6,026 bases of DNA from Ruminococcaceae bacterium UBA7135. GTDB lineage: Bacteria; Bacillota; Clostridia; Oscillospirales; Ruminococcaceae. Shown here one piece after another: positions 1-5,882 of this stretch (within the stretch, counting starts at the first letter, position 1; the number at the start of each line of letters is the position of its first letter). The notes below the pieces were generated by a model, which was not told the origin of the DNA, ran no database searches, and saw only the letters and a list, made by a program, of their open reading frames with translations. The stretch covers positions 1 through 6,026 of the forward strand of contig DKXD01000105.1 of NCBI GenBank assembly GCA_002492075.1, written 5' to 3'. The translations under genes and the position numbers were made by a program.

Positions 1-1
1 C

Positions 2-148
2 AACGGTCAATACATTCCTTATCCCGCTAATTGGCTCAACAGCAGGCGCTGGGAGGACGAATTAACGGAAGTAAAGCCGACCTCGAAATTCGACGATAAT
101 TACGGTATGCCCAAAACCGAAGCCGAATGGCTGGAGGTCTTTGAATGA
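2..148 (+). CDS. C-terminal fragment of a phage/mobile-element-type replication initiator-like protein (5' end outside window)
   Basis: An open frame enters from the left edge (first full codon at 2) and ends at TGA 146-148, giving 48 residues. The stretch reading YIPYPANWLNSRRWEDEL is the informative part. A motif of the form F/Y-I-P-x-P-x-x-W-L-N-x-x-R-W-E-D-E is typical of the extreme C-terminus of DnaD-like or helix-turn-helix replication proteins found in prophages and integrative elements of Firmicutes. The rest of the tail is acidic and ends EAEWLEVFE. That the frame is coding is well supported by this motif and by its convergent arrangement with the terminated leftward operon. The replication role is an inference from the motif alone, because the DNA-binding domain lies outside the window. 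No plus-strand terminator is obvious after the stop. An ATGA overlap at 145-148 could start another ORF, but that ORF runs into the opposing terminator and gene and is not accepted. Confidence 0.6.
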   Translation, partial: NGQYIPYPANWLNSRRWEDELTEVKPTSKFDDNYGMPKTEAEWLEVFE

Positions 149-196
149 GTTGGGATCTCGTAGCGCGGATGGGCTTGCGAACGCTCGTCTGTTCCC

Positions 197-220
197 AAAA
201 AAGGCCGCCCGAAAGCGACC
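197..220 (-). terminator. Intrinsic terminator of the zinc-ribbon/TPM-tail operon
   Basis: Read on the minus strand, a GGTCGC arm (220-215), a six-base TTTCGG loop and a GCGGCC arm (208-203) form a 6 bp stem with one G-T wobble. Six T residues follow directly (202-197). It lies 24 bp past the stop codon of the 108-residue gene. On the plus strand the wobble becomes a C-A mismatch and no T run follows, so it should act leftward only. Confidence 0.75.
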
Positions 221-244
221 CTTGTTTAAAGTGCGGCGAATGTC

Positions 245-571
245 TTATCGCTGCGTGTCCTGCTGCTTTGCGGTGCGCTCCACGCGGCGATAGAGAAATG
301 TGTCGCGGTTCACCCGAAGATCTAAGCTTCCCTTTTTGATGAACTCGCGGGCGCTGTTGTTGGGGCGGACGGTCTTCAGCTTGCTTTTCATCGTCAGAGT
401 GACGATAAGCGCGATGACAACTCCCGCCACAACAGCGATTAGAATGCTTCTTCCGACGTTGAACGGCGCTTTTGACGCGTTCTCGGCTGTGTCCGCAAAG
501 GCGGCAGCCGATGTGGCGCAAAAGCAAAACAGCGCGGTGAATATTGCGGATATGTATTTTTTGAATTTCAT
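245..571 (-). CDS. Small membrane protein matching the C-terminal part of TPM-domain proteins, TPM domain absent
   Basis: The protein has 108 residues. Residues 1-26 are a signal peptide (basic MKFKKY, a hydrophobic core, then a small-residue site AAAFA before DT). Only a 12-residue linker follows before a membrane helix at about 41-60. The tail has the pattern MKSKLKTVRP-x-NSAREFIKKGSLDLRVNRDTFLYRRVERTAK. That tail closely follows what lies after the membrane helix in clostridial TPM-domain proteins (MKxxLKSVR...Y(V/I)xxGSMxVxxxxDxFLYxxVxRTxK). In those proteins a roughly 150-residue TPM domain sits between signal peptide and helix; here it is missing. The usual Ser/Gly-rich end is also missing (the protein ends QQDTQR). 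The start is set by AGGAGGGG at 575-582, which overlaps the upstream stop; the 10 nt gap shows co-transcription with the zinc-ribbon gene. Predicted topology: short outer segment, one membrane helix, cytosolic basic tail. Function unknown. Confidence 0.8.
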   Translation of the reverse strand: MKFKKYISAIFTALFCFCATSAAAFADTAENASKAPFNVGRSILIAVVAGVVIALIVTLTMKSKLKTVRPNNSAREFIKKGSLDLRVNRDTFLYRRVERTAKQQDTQR

Positions 572-581
572 ATGCCCCTCC

Positions 582-1667
582 TCAAATCAGCCAAAACAAA
601 AAGCACAACAGGAACACCAAAGCGCCTATCCCGAGCGCAAGCCCGAACAGCCATCGGAAAAACGCTCCTTTATCCATTGGCAGGTTGCCGACAAATTTGC
701 CCGTCTGCCCGTTCATTGCGAACGTATAGCGTTCGCCGTTCCAAGTGGTGCTCAGTATCCACAACGGGTAGAGAGCGTACCGCACCTTGCCGTTTTCAAG
801 GCGAATACTCGTGTTTTGCTCGTTTACCGTGTCGTAGCCCGTGACAGTGCTGCGGAATTCCTGCTCGACGCCGCGCTTTATGCGCTCGTTGGCGCGCGGC
901 TCGCTTTGCTCGGAGGTTATATCGTATTTGTCGGCAAGATAGCCCGACAAAAACGCCGTCTGGAACGCCGCCGCTTCCGAAGCGTCAAACGGCTCCACGG
1001 ATTCCGTGAGGTCGGCGGCAAGCTTTGTGGAACCGTTTACCGAAACGTTCTCGAAGCTCAATTTGCCCGCGCGCACTATGGAATAATAAGAGGTCTCTTT
1101 GCAATGATAATTGCCGTCGTCCCAAGTGCGGACTTTTGTCGCCTTGTAGTGAATGTTCGCGTCCGCGTCCGCGTTGAACAGCCAGAACGGAACGTACACT
1201 CCCTTTATTTCCTCAATGCGGTTTTGGTCGCGGAACGCTTTCGGCAAGAGCTTCTTGCCCTTGTAATGCTGCTTTAGAGCCGCTTCCGCTGCCGCCTTGT
1301 CGAACTTGAACGGAATGACTATATCGGGCTTCAGCTCGCCCGAGAACTGCCCTTTCATAACAACGGGGTTTCCGCAGTACGGGCACTCCGAAGCTCCCGT
1401 CGTTTCGTCTGCGATTATCTCTCCGCCGCACGATTGACACACATACGAACGCAGTCCCTCTGCTTGTTCGCCGCCCCAATCGGAGTTGGAAACGCTTTCC
1501 CACTCCATACTTTCTTCGGGCGCGCTGTTCAGATCCTCGTCGTAGCTTTGCAGCACGGACATCTCGTACTCCGCGTCGCAATAAGGGCATTTCATCTTTT
1601 GCAGCGAGCTGTCGAATTTCACCGCGCCGTTACAGCACGGGCATTTGTATTCTTGCAGATCGGACAT
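582..1667 (-). CDS. Membrane-anchored double zinc-ribbon protein (TFIIB-type zinc ribbon family)
   Basis: The protein has 361 residues. There are two zinc ribbons: C9xxC12 with C27xxC30, and C77xxC80 with C95xxC98, each pair separated by 14 residues. An acidic, low-complexity linker (about 43-72) joins them. The central domain carries family motifs GVYVPFWLF (156-164) and YALYPLWIL (298-306), then FAMNGQTGKFVGNLP (316-330). The C-terminus is one hydrophobic helix at about 338-361 ending at the stop, so the protein is probably tail-anchored with the ribbons in the cytosol. Databases often give this family misleading names such as PriA-like helicase; no helicase motif is present. Homologues commonly sit beside TPM-domain and SPFH-type membrane genes, which fits the downstream neighbour. 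The start ATG has AAGGAG at 1675-1680 with a suitable gap, and a perfect promoter lies 129 bp upstream. The molecular role is not established. Confidence 0.88.
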   Translation of the reverse strand: MSDLQEYKCPCCNGAVKFDSSLQKMKCPYCDAEYEMSVLQSYDEDLNSAPEESMEWESVSNSDWGGEQAEGLRSYVCQSCGGEIIADETTGASECPYCGNPVVMKGQFSGELKPDIVIPFKFDKAAAEAALKQHYKGKKLLPKAFRDQNRIEEIKGVYVPFWLFNADADANIHYKATKVRTWDDGNYHCKETSYYSIVRAGKLSFENVSVNGSTKLAADLTESVEPFDASEAAAFQTAFLSGYLADKYDITSEQSEPRANERIKRGVEQEFRSTVTGYDTVNEQNTSIRLENGKVRYALYPLWILSTTWNGERYTFAMNGQTGKFVGNLPMDKGAFFRWLFGLALGIGALVFLLCFLFWLI

Positions 1668-1789
1668 AATCGTTCTCCTTTTTGTTAGAGTATCAGAGGT
1701 TATCTTATTTCTCTCCCACGCGGGAGCGTGTTTCTGTTATTTCCTCTTTTGATTGAGGACGGGTATCAAGCAAAATTGCACAATTATCC
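1668..1789 (-). other. 5' leader of the zinc-ribbon operon with two mutually exclusive hairpins
   Basis: Transcription predicted from about 1789 gives a leader of about 122 nt. Read on the minus strand it holds TCCTC/GAGGA (arms 1755-1759 and 1742-1746, loop 8). Further on, CACGC-TCCC-GCGTG (1730-1717) overlaps CTCCC-GCGT-GGGAG (1726-1713). These last two share bases, so only one can form at a time. No T run follows either. No known riboswitch is recognised. The ribosome site at 1675-1680 lies outside all three stems. Confidence 0.4.
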
Positions 1790-1794
1790 TATTT

Positions 1795-1896
1795 TATTAT
1801 ACAAAAATACTTACTGTTTGTCAAGTGTTTTGTCGATTTTTGTACTTGCGGGTATTGAAAAATTAGGTAAATTAAGTATTGACATATTATACAAAA
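1795..1896. repeat. 12 bp direct repeat on both divergent promoters
   Basis: TATTATACAAAA occurs at 1795-1806 and again, identically and in the same orientation, at 1885-1896, a 90 bp period. The first copy covers the -10 box of the leftward promoter. The second starts immediately after the -35 box of the rightward promoter and fills most of its spacer. The placement suggests a possible shared operator, but the sequence is AT-rich and could recur by chance. Confidence 0.4.
1796..1824 (-). promoter_or_regulatory. Consensus housekeeping promoter for the zinc-ribbon operon
   Basis: On the minus strand a perfect -35 TTGACA (1824-1819), a 17 bp spacer and a perfect -10 TATAAT (1801-1796) point at the zinc-ribbon gene. 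Transcription should begin near 1789. The -10 box lies inside one copy of the TATTATACAAAA repeat. Confidence 0.85.
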
Positions 1897-1907
1897 TATG
1901 CTATAAT
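1879..1907 (+). promoter_or_regulatory. Consensus housekeeping promoter for the GH95 gene
   Basis: TTGACA at 1879-1884, a 17 bp spacer and TATAAT at 1902-1907 match the consensus exactly. The start of transcription should be near 1914, leaving a 228 nt leader before the GH95 start codon. The gap between the two divergent -35 boxes is 54 bp. Confidence 0.85.
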
Positions 1908-1913
1908 GAACTA

Positions 1914-2141
1914 TAATTGTTTCAATACGTTGAGTAAACGGTGTTTGCCGTGCTTGTTTTCACAGGCGATACGGTGCGATTGGTTATGTGAGGGCAGTTA
2001 TGTAAAAAAACTTAAGCTGTACACGGGCGGCAAGGTCTCTTTTGAATACGATATCGCGTCGGTTTAATACTAAGGTAGTGCCAATCAACAAAGCGCGGTT
2101 TGATCGGCACTTCTTTAATGATCGGTATCAGAGGATAAGCT
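1914..2141 (+). other. Long 5' leader of the GH95 gene
   Basis: This 228 nt stretch between predicted transcription start and GH95 ATG has no complete gene. It is open in one frame to a TAA at 2065-2067, but the only ATG of that frame (1906) lies in the -10 box. A start-stop pair ATGTAA (2000-2005) is preceded by GAGGG (1990-1994), and a second, ATGTGA, lies at 1986-1991. A 4 bp ACGG/CCGT hairpin occurs near 1938-1951, and a strong hairpin closes the leader at 2071-2117. I recognise no known riboswitch or T-box signature. Confidence 0.45.
2071..2117 (+). promoter_or_regulatory. Long imperfect hairpin or inverted repeat just upstream of the GH95 ribosome site
   Basis: AGTGCC-A-ATCAA (2077-2088) pairs with TTGAT-C-GGCACT (2100-2111) over 12 positions with a single A-C mismatch and an 11-base loop. 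After a T-T mismatch, five more pairs (2071-2075 with 2113-2117, one of them G-T) extend it. The GH95 ribosome site AGAGGA (2130-2135) starts 12 nt further on and is left free. The run after the stem (TTCTTTAATG) is too poor in T to call a terminator. It could act in RNA or as a protein-binding inverted repeat. Confidence 0.5.
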
Positions 2142-4433
2142 ATGAATATTATAGGATTTGAGCAAGAGGGCGACAAGCAGCTTTGGGAGCAGCAATGTCT
2201 GCCGATAGGCAACGGCTATATGGGCGCTTCGATGTTCGGCGGAGTGCGCCGCGAGCGCATTGTCCTGAACGAAAAGAGCCTGTGGGCGGGCGGTCCGTGC
2301 GAACGGAGAAAGGACTATCGCGGCGGCAACAAGCGTGGTCGATACAAGTATGTTAAGGAAGTGCGGGAGCGGCTTGCGGCGGGAAATTACCAAGGAGTCA
2401 CCGAGCTTTTGCCGAAGCTCACGGGCGGCGACGATTTCGGAACGTATCTGCTGCTGTGCGACGCGGTGCTGGAATTCGATCTCCCCGAGGGCGAAGCGCG
2501 GGATTATTTAAGGTCACTGGACATCGAACGCTCGCTTTACTGCTGTAAATTTACCGTGGGCGGCGTTCGTTGTGAGCGTCGTGCTTTCGCAAGCTATCCC
2601 GACAGAGTTATCGTGTTTGAGTTTGGCGCGGACGGTCTTGACGGGAAGAGCGGCGGGCTGCTGAATTTTTCGCTGCGGCTTGAAAAAACTCACCGTGCCG
2701 ATATTTACGGCGAGGGCGACACTCTCGTATACAGCGGCGAAGTTGAGGACAACGGATTGCGGTTTGACGCGCGTTTTAAGGTGAGTACGGACGGCGAACT
2801 CGTTATTTCGGAAAAAGGGATAAGTGTTCGCAAGGCGAACAGAGCCGTCATCTGTTTCTGCGCCGCGACCGATTATGAGATGAAGTACCCGACCTACAGA
2901 AGCGGGACAGCTCCCGAAAAGATAACCGTGCCAATCGTGGAAAACGCCGCTCAAAAAGGGTATGAAGAGCTTTACAAGGCGCATTACGCGGACTATTCCG
3001 AGATATATAACAGGGTATCGCTGCGGATAAACGGCGACGCCGCGTTTATGCCCGCCGACCGTCTTTTGGAGGAGTACAAAAAGGGAAACAGAGCGGCTAT
3101 GGACGCTCTGGAAACGCTGTATTTTCAATACGGGCGGTATCTGCTTATCTCTTCGTCGAGAAAGGGCGCTCTGCCCGCTAATTTGCAGGGAGTGTGGAAT
3201 GAGAGCAACACACCGCCGTGGTGCTGCGATTATCATACCAACGTCAATCTGCAAATGAATTACTGGGGCGCATACAACACGAATATGCCCGAAACGGCGC
3301 TGCCTTTGGTTGAGTTTCTGGACGCTCTGCGAGAGCCGGGGCGCGTCACCGCCAAAGAGTACTGCAACATCGCAAGCGACGGCGAAAACCCCGAAAACGG
3401 CTGGGTGGTGCACACGCAGTGTTCGCCGTTCGGGTGGACTGCGCCGGGCTGGGATTTCTATTGGGGCTGGTGTACCGCGGCAGCGGCGTGGCTTATGCAG
3501 AACATTTGGGAGTATTACGAGTTCACGGGCGACGGGGAGTATCTGAAAGGGAAGATATTCCCGATAATGCGTGAGAGCGCGAGGTTCTACACGCAATGGC
3601 TTATCTATGATAAGAGACAGGACAGATTCGTGTCTTCGCCCACTTACTCGCCCGAGCACGGTCCCGTCTCGATAGGGAACACCTACGAGCAGAGCCTTAT
3701 CGAACAGTTTTTTATCGATTTTCTGAAAGCCTCCGAAGTCGTAGGTGAACAGGGAGCTTTGCAGTCTAAGGTTCGGGAAATGCTCCCGCTGCTGAAGCCC
3801 TATTCCGTGAGCAAAACAGGGCTGCTTCGGGAGTGGTTCGAGGAGGACGGAGAGGACTTCGACCGCTCCAAAATACAGAAAAATCACCGCCACATAAGCC
3901 ACCTTATGGGCTTGTATCCGGGCAAGCGGATAAATTCCGACACGCCCGAGCTTATGAGAGCCGCAATAGCTTCAATGAACGACCGCGGCGATGAATCCAC
4001 GGGCTGGGCGATGGCGTACAGGATAAATCTGTGGAGCAGGACCGGCGACGGAAACCGCGCGTACAAGCTGCTGCGCGGTCTGATAGAGAACTGCACCTTT
4101 GTGAATATGTGGGACGTTCACCCGCCGTTTCAAATAGACGGAAACTTCGGCGCATCCGCGGGTATCGCGGAAATGCTGCTGCAAAGCCGCGAGGGGGTAA
4201 TAAGGCTGCTCCCCGCGCTCCCCGATGAATGGAAGAGCGGCGAGTTTACGGGGCTGTGCGCACGCGGCGGGTTTACGGCAGACGCGGTTTGGCACAACGG
4301 AGCCGTTACCTCTCTTAAAGTGAGCACCCAAATAGGCGGCGAGTGCGAGATAGTCTATCCGACAGCCGACGGCGAAAAAGCCGTCAAGGTAAAGCTGTCG
4401 GCGGGGGAGGAGCGCGTTATTATTCGCTTGTGA
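2142..4433 (+). CDS. GH95 family glycosidase (alpha-L-fucosidase or alpha-L-galactosidase), cytoplasmic
   Basis: The protein has 763 residues, the usual length for a single-module GH95 enzyme. Family signatures appear in order: the N-terminal beta domain with CLPIGNGYMGASMFGG (19-34) and LNEKSLWAGGP (42-52); the helical-barrel motif N367-V-N369-LQMNYW; YSPEHG with E505; NHRHISHLMGLYPG (581-594); and HPPFQIDGNFG (660-670) with D666. By comparison with the characterised Bifidobacterium 1,2-alpha-L-fucosidase AfcA, E505 is the general acid, and N367/N369 with D666 activate the water of an inverting mechanism. Nothing is missing. There is no signal peptide and there are 16 cysteines, so it should act in the cytoplasm on imported fucosylated (or L-galactosylated) oligosaccharides. 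Whether it takes L-fucose or L-galactose cannot be settled here. The start ATG has AGAGGA at 2130-2135. It stands alone, with no sugar transporter, regulator or fucose catabolic gene in view. Confidence 0.93.
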   Translation: MNIIGFEQEGDKQLWEQQCLPIGNGYMGASMFGGVRRERIVLNEKSLWAGGPCERRKDYRGGNKRGRYKYVKEVRERLAAGNYQGVTELLPKLTGGDDFGTYLLLCDAVLEFDLPEGEARDYLRSLDIERSLYCCKFTVGGVRCERRAFASYPDRVIVFEFGADGLDGKSGGLLNFSLRLEKTHRADIYGEGDTLVYSGEVEDNGLRFDARFKVSTDGELVISEKGISVRKANRAVICFCAATDYEMKYPTYRSGTAPEKITVPIVENAAQKGYEELYKAHYADYSEIYNRVSLRINGDAAFMPADRLLEEYKKGNRAAMDALETLYFQYGRYLLISSSRKGALPANLQGVWNESNTPPWCCDYHTNVNLQMNYWGAYNTNMPETALPLVEFLDALREPGRVTAKEYCNIASDGENPENGWVVHTQCSPFGWTAPGWDFYWGWCTAAAAWLMQNIWEYYEFTGDGEYLKGKIFPIMRESARFYTQWLIYDKRQDRFVSSPTYSPEHGPVSIGNTYEQSLIEQFFIDFLKASEVVGEQGALQSKVREMLPLLKPYSVSKTGLLREWFEEDGEDFDRSKIQKNHRHISHLMGLYPGKRINSDTPELMRAAIASMNDRGDESTGWAMAYRINLWSRTGDGNRAYKLLRGLIENCTFVNMWDVHPPFQIDGNFGASAGIAEMLLQSREGVIRLLPALPDEWKSGEFTGLCARGGFTADAVWHNGAVTSLKVSTQIGGECEIVYPTADGEKAVKVKLSAGEERVIIRL
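4359..4401. other. Nested inverted repeat in the GH95 3' end, just past the MATE stop
   Basis: An outer perfect 8 bp pair, CCGACAGC (4359-4366) with GCTGTCGG (4394-4401), encloses an inner perfect 6 bp pair, GACGGC (4368-4373) with GCCGTC (4380-4385), with a six-base loop. It lies within GH95 codons and starts 18 nt beyond the MATE stop codon on the minus strand. Neither strand has a T run after it, so it is not a standard terminator. It may still form a 3' structure in the MATE transcript. Confidence 0.4.
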
Positions 4434-5808
4434 AACGTCGATTTAAATTCTTTTTCGCGGATATCTTTTTCCATATAATTATTGCCGCGGCGGCCGTCAA
4501 TATTTCGGCTATCGGGAACGCCGCCCACAAAAGCCAATTCATTTTCGGATCGTTCCGCGCAATGTCAGCGAACAGCAGTGCGAACGGAAAAACAAATAAC
4601 AGCTGTCTGCAAATCGAAACGATAAGCGAGCCTATTCCGCTGCCGACAGCCTGAAACACTCCCTGAAACGCAATGTTTGCTCCCGCAAAAACCAGCCCTA
4701 TTGAAATAATGTGTATAGCGCTTACGCAAAGAGCCTTTGTTTCTCCCGACAGCCCGAACACCTCTGCAAATGGGACGGCGAATATCTCCAACGCGGCGCA
4801 TCCCGCAAGCATAATAACAGCGGTGAACAAATGCCCTAATTTTACACATTCCTTAATTCGACCGCTGTCGCCCATTCCATAGCTGAACGCGGTTATCGGA
4901 GTAATGGCGTCGCGCATACCAAAAGCCGCGAACAGCAAAAATTGCTGTATCTTGTAATACAGGCCGTAAGCTGTCACCATATTCTCGCTTATGCCCTTAA
5001 GTATCAGATTCATTCCGTAGGTCATAACGGAGATAAGCGCCTGCGCTATAATCGCGGGAACTCCGACCGAGTATATCGCGCCGATTATTTTAAGCGAGGA
5101 TTTCAGATGTTTCGCCTTTATGCGTATCGACTTGTTGAATTTAAGGTGAAACAGTATTGCCGAAACAAACGATACGATCTGCCCGATAACGGTAGCGTAA
5201 GCCGCGCCCTTAACGCCCATTTCCGGGAAGCCGAGCCAACCGTAGATAAGTATAGGGTCTAAAATGATGTTTGTTACCGCGCCGAGTATCTGCGCTATCG
5301 TAGAGCAGAGAGAATGTCCCGCTGCTTGGAGCATTTTTTCAAAGATCGCGAACATCGACATTCCGAACGAGAACACACAGCATATCTTAAGATAATCCGT
5401 TCCCATTTCCGAAATGAGCGCCGTGTCGGTTTGCGAATCGATGTAGGGCTTTGCTCCGAACAGACCGAAAATGAGAAATACCACATAAATCGCGGCTCCG
5501 AGCAAGACGGCGTTTCCTGCTGTTTTGTTTGTGAGTTCGCTGTTTTTTTGTCCCAGACTTCTGGCGATAAGAACGTTAGTTCCAACGCCTGTGCCGATAC
5601 TTACCGCCACCATAAGTATTTGCAGCGGGAAAGCGAGCGTCAGCGCGTTGAGAGCGTCCTCGCCGCCCGTTTGCATATTTGATACGAACGCGCTGTCCAC
5701 TATGTTATAGACCGCTTGCAAGACCATTGAAACGATCATCGGAACGCCCATAGAAAGCATAAGCTTCCCAACGGGCGCGGCTGCCATTTTTTCTTCTTTT
5801 AAGTTCAT
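4420..5808 (-). CDS. MATE family multidrug/cation efflux transporter (MepA/DinF-like)
   Basis: The protein has 462 residues with about 12 hydrophobic segments, the standard MATE size and fold. It would sit in the cytoplasmic membrane and export drugs or metabolites using a Na+ or H+ gradient; the substrate cannot be told. Supporting motifs are MGVPMIVSMVLQAVYNIVDSAFVS (around 20-43), FPLQILMVAVSIGTGVGTNVLIARSLGQ (60-87), NIILDPILIYG (180-190, with D184), GVKGAAYATVIGQ (198-210), YKIQQFLLFAAFGM (285-298, in the second half) and CRQLLFVFP (400-408). The C-terminus is basic (KKISAKKNLNRR). The start is fixed by GGAGGA at 5815-5820. Its TAA (4420-4422) lies inside the end of the convergent GH95 gene, a 14 bp overlap. 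Expression appears governed by a consensus promoter followed by a leader terminator. No TetR- or MarR-type regulator is next to it. Confidence 0.92.
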   Translation of the reverse strand: MNLKEEKMAAAPVGKLMLSMGVPMIVSMVLQAVYNIVDSAFVSNMQTGGEDALNALTLAFPLQILMVAVSIGTGVGTNVLIARSLGQKNSELTNKTAGNAVLLGAAIYVVFLIFGLFGAKPYIDSQTDTALISEMGTDYLKICCVFSFGMSMFAIFEKMLQAAGHSLCSTIAQILGAVTNIILDPILIYGWLGFPEMGVKGAAYATVIGQIVSFVSAILFHLKFNKSIRIKAKHLKSSLKIIGAIYSVGVPAIIAQALISVMTYGMNLILKGISENMVTAYGLYYKIQQFLLFAAFGMRDAITPITAFSYGMGDSGRIKECVKLGHLFTAVIMLAGCAALEIFAVPFAEVFGLSGETKALCVSAIHIISIGLVFAGANIAFQGVFQAVGSGIGSLIVSICRQLLFVFPFALLFADIARNDPKMNWLLWAAFPIAEILTAAAAIIIWKKISAKKNLNRRFTSE

Positions 5809-5825
5809 ATTTTTTCCTCCAAAAC

Positions 5826-5873
5826 AAAAAAATGCGCAGCTTACAGATCGGAATTACGCAGTAAGCTACACAT
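5826..5873 (-). terminator. Leader terminator (attenuator) of the MATE gene
   Basis: On the minus strand ATGTGTAGCTTAC (5873-5861) pairs with GTAAGCTGCGCAT (5844-5832) over all 13 positions (two G-T wobbles). The loop is 16 bases, and the final T of the arm plus the next six bases give a seven-T run (5832-5826). The hairpin starts about 4 nt after the predicted transcription start, and its T run ends 5 nt before the MATE ribosome site GGAGGA (5820-5815). With the promoter upstream and the gene downstream, it must be bypassed for MATE expression. A short competing hairpin TTAC-TGC-GTAA (5864-5854) shares the 5' arm. Confidence 0.75.
5841..5873 (-). CDS. Possible ten-codon leader peptide inside the MATE attenuator
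   Basis: An ATG at 5873-5871 opens a frame MCSLLRNSDL ending at TAA (5843-5841). The ATG is the first codon of the terminator's 5' arm, and the stop lies in its 3' arm, so a ribosome anywhere on this ORF would block terminator pairing. Known attenuators of drug exporters (for example bmrB upstream of bmrCD in Bacillus subtilis) use a translated leader in this way. Against it, the predicted transcript starts only about 3 nt upstream, so there is no ribosome site and initiation would have to be almost leaderless. A ten-codon ORF can also arise by chance. Confidence 0.25.
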   Translation of the reverse strand: MCSLLRNSDL

Positions 5874-5882
5874 CTTGTTTTT

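Noticed and set aside
145..339. Plus-strand ORF of 64 codons with ATGA overlap to the left-edge gene and several cysteines
   Set aside because: It runs through the minus-strand terminator and is antisense to the conserved tail of the 108-residue protein. It has no ribosome site of its own and no recognisable family.
300..1277. Long plus-strand ORF of 325 codons
   Set aside because: It is antisense to the zinc-ribbon and TPM-tail genes, whose protein motifs and ribosome sites are clear. Its composition (rich in Arg, Val, Ala) is typical of a shadow frame.
1728..1916. Plus-strand 62-codon ORF across the divergent promoters
   Set aside because: It covers both promoters, starts at GTG without a ribosome site and ends just after the rightward transcription start.
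1906..2067. Plus-strand frame of 53 codons in the GH95 leader
   Set aside because: Its ATG lies within the -10 box and would not be in the transcript. Internal TTG codons lack ribosome sites and the product is unrecognised.
2514..3902. Minus-strand ORF of 462 codons inside GH95
   Set aside because: It lies wholly antisense to the GH95 gene, whose catalytic motifs span the region. It has no promoter, no ribosome site and no recognisable motif.
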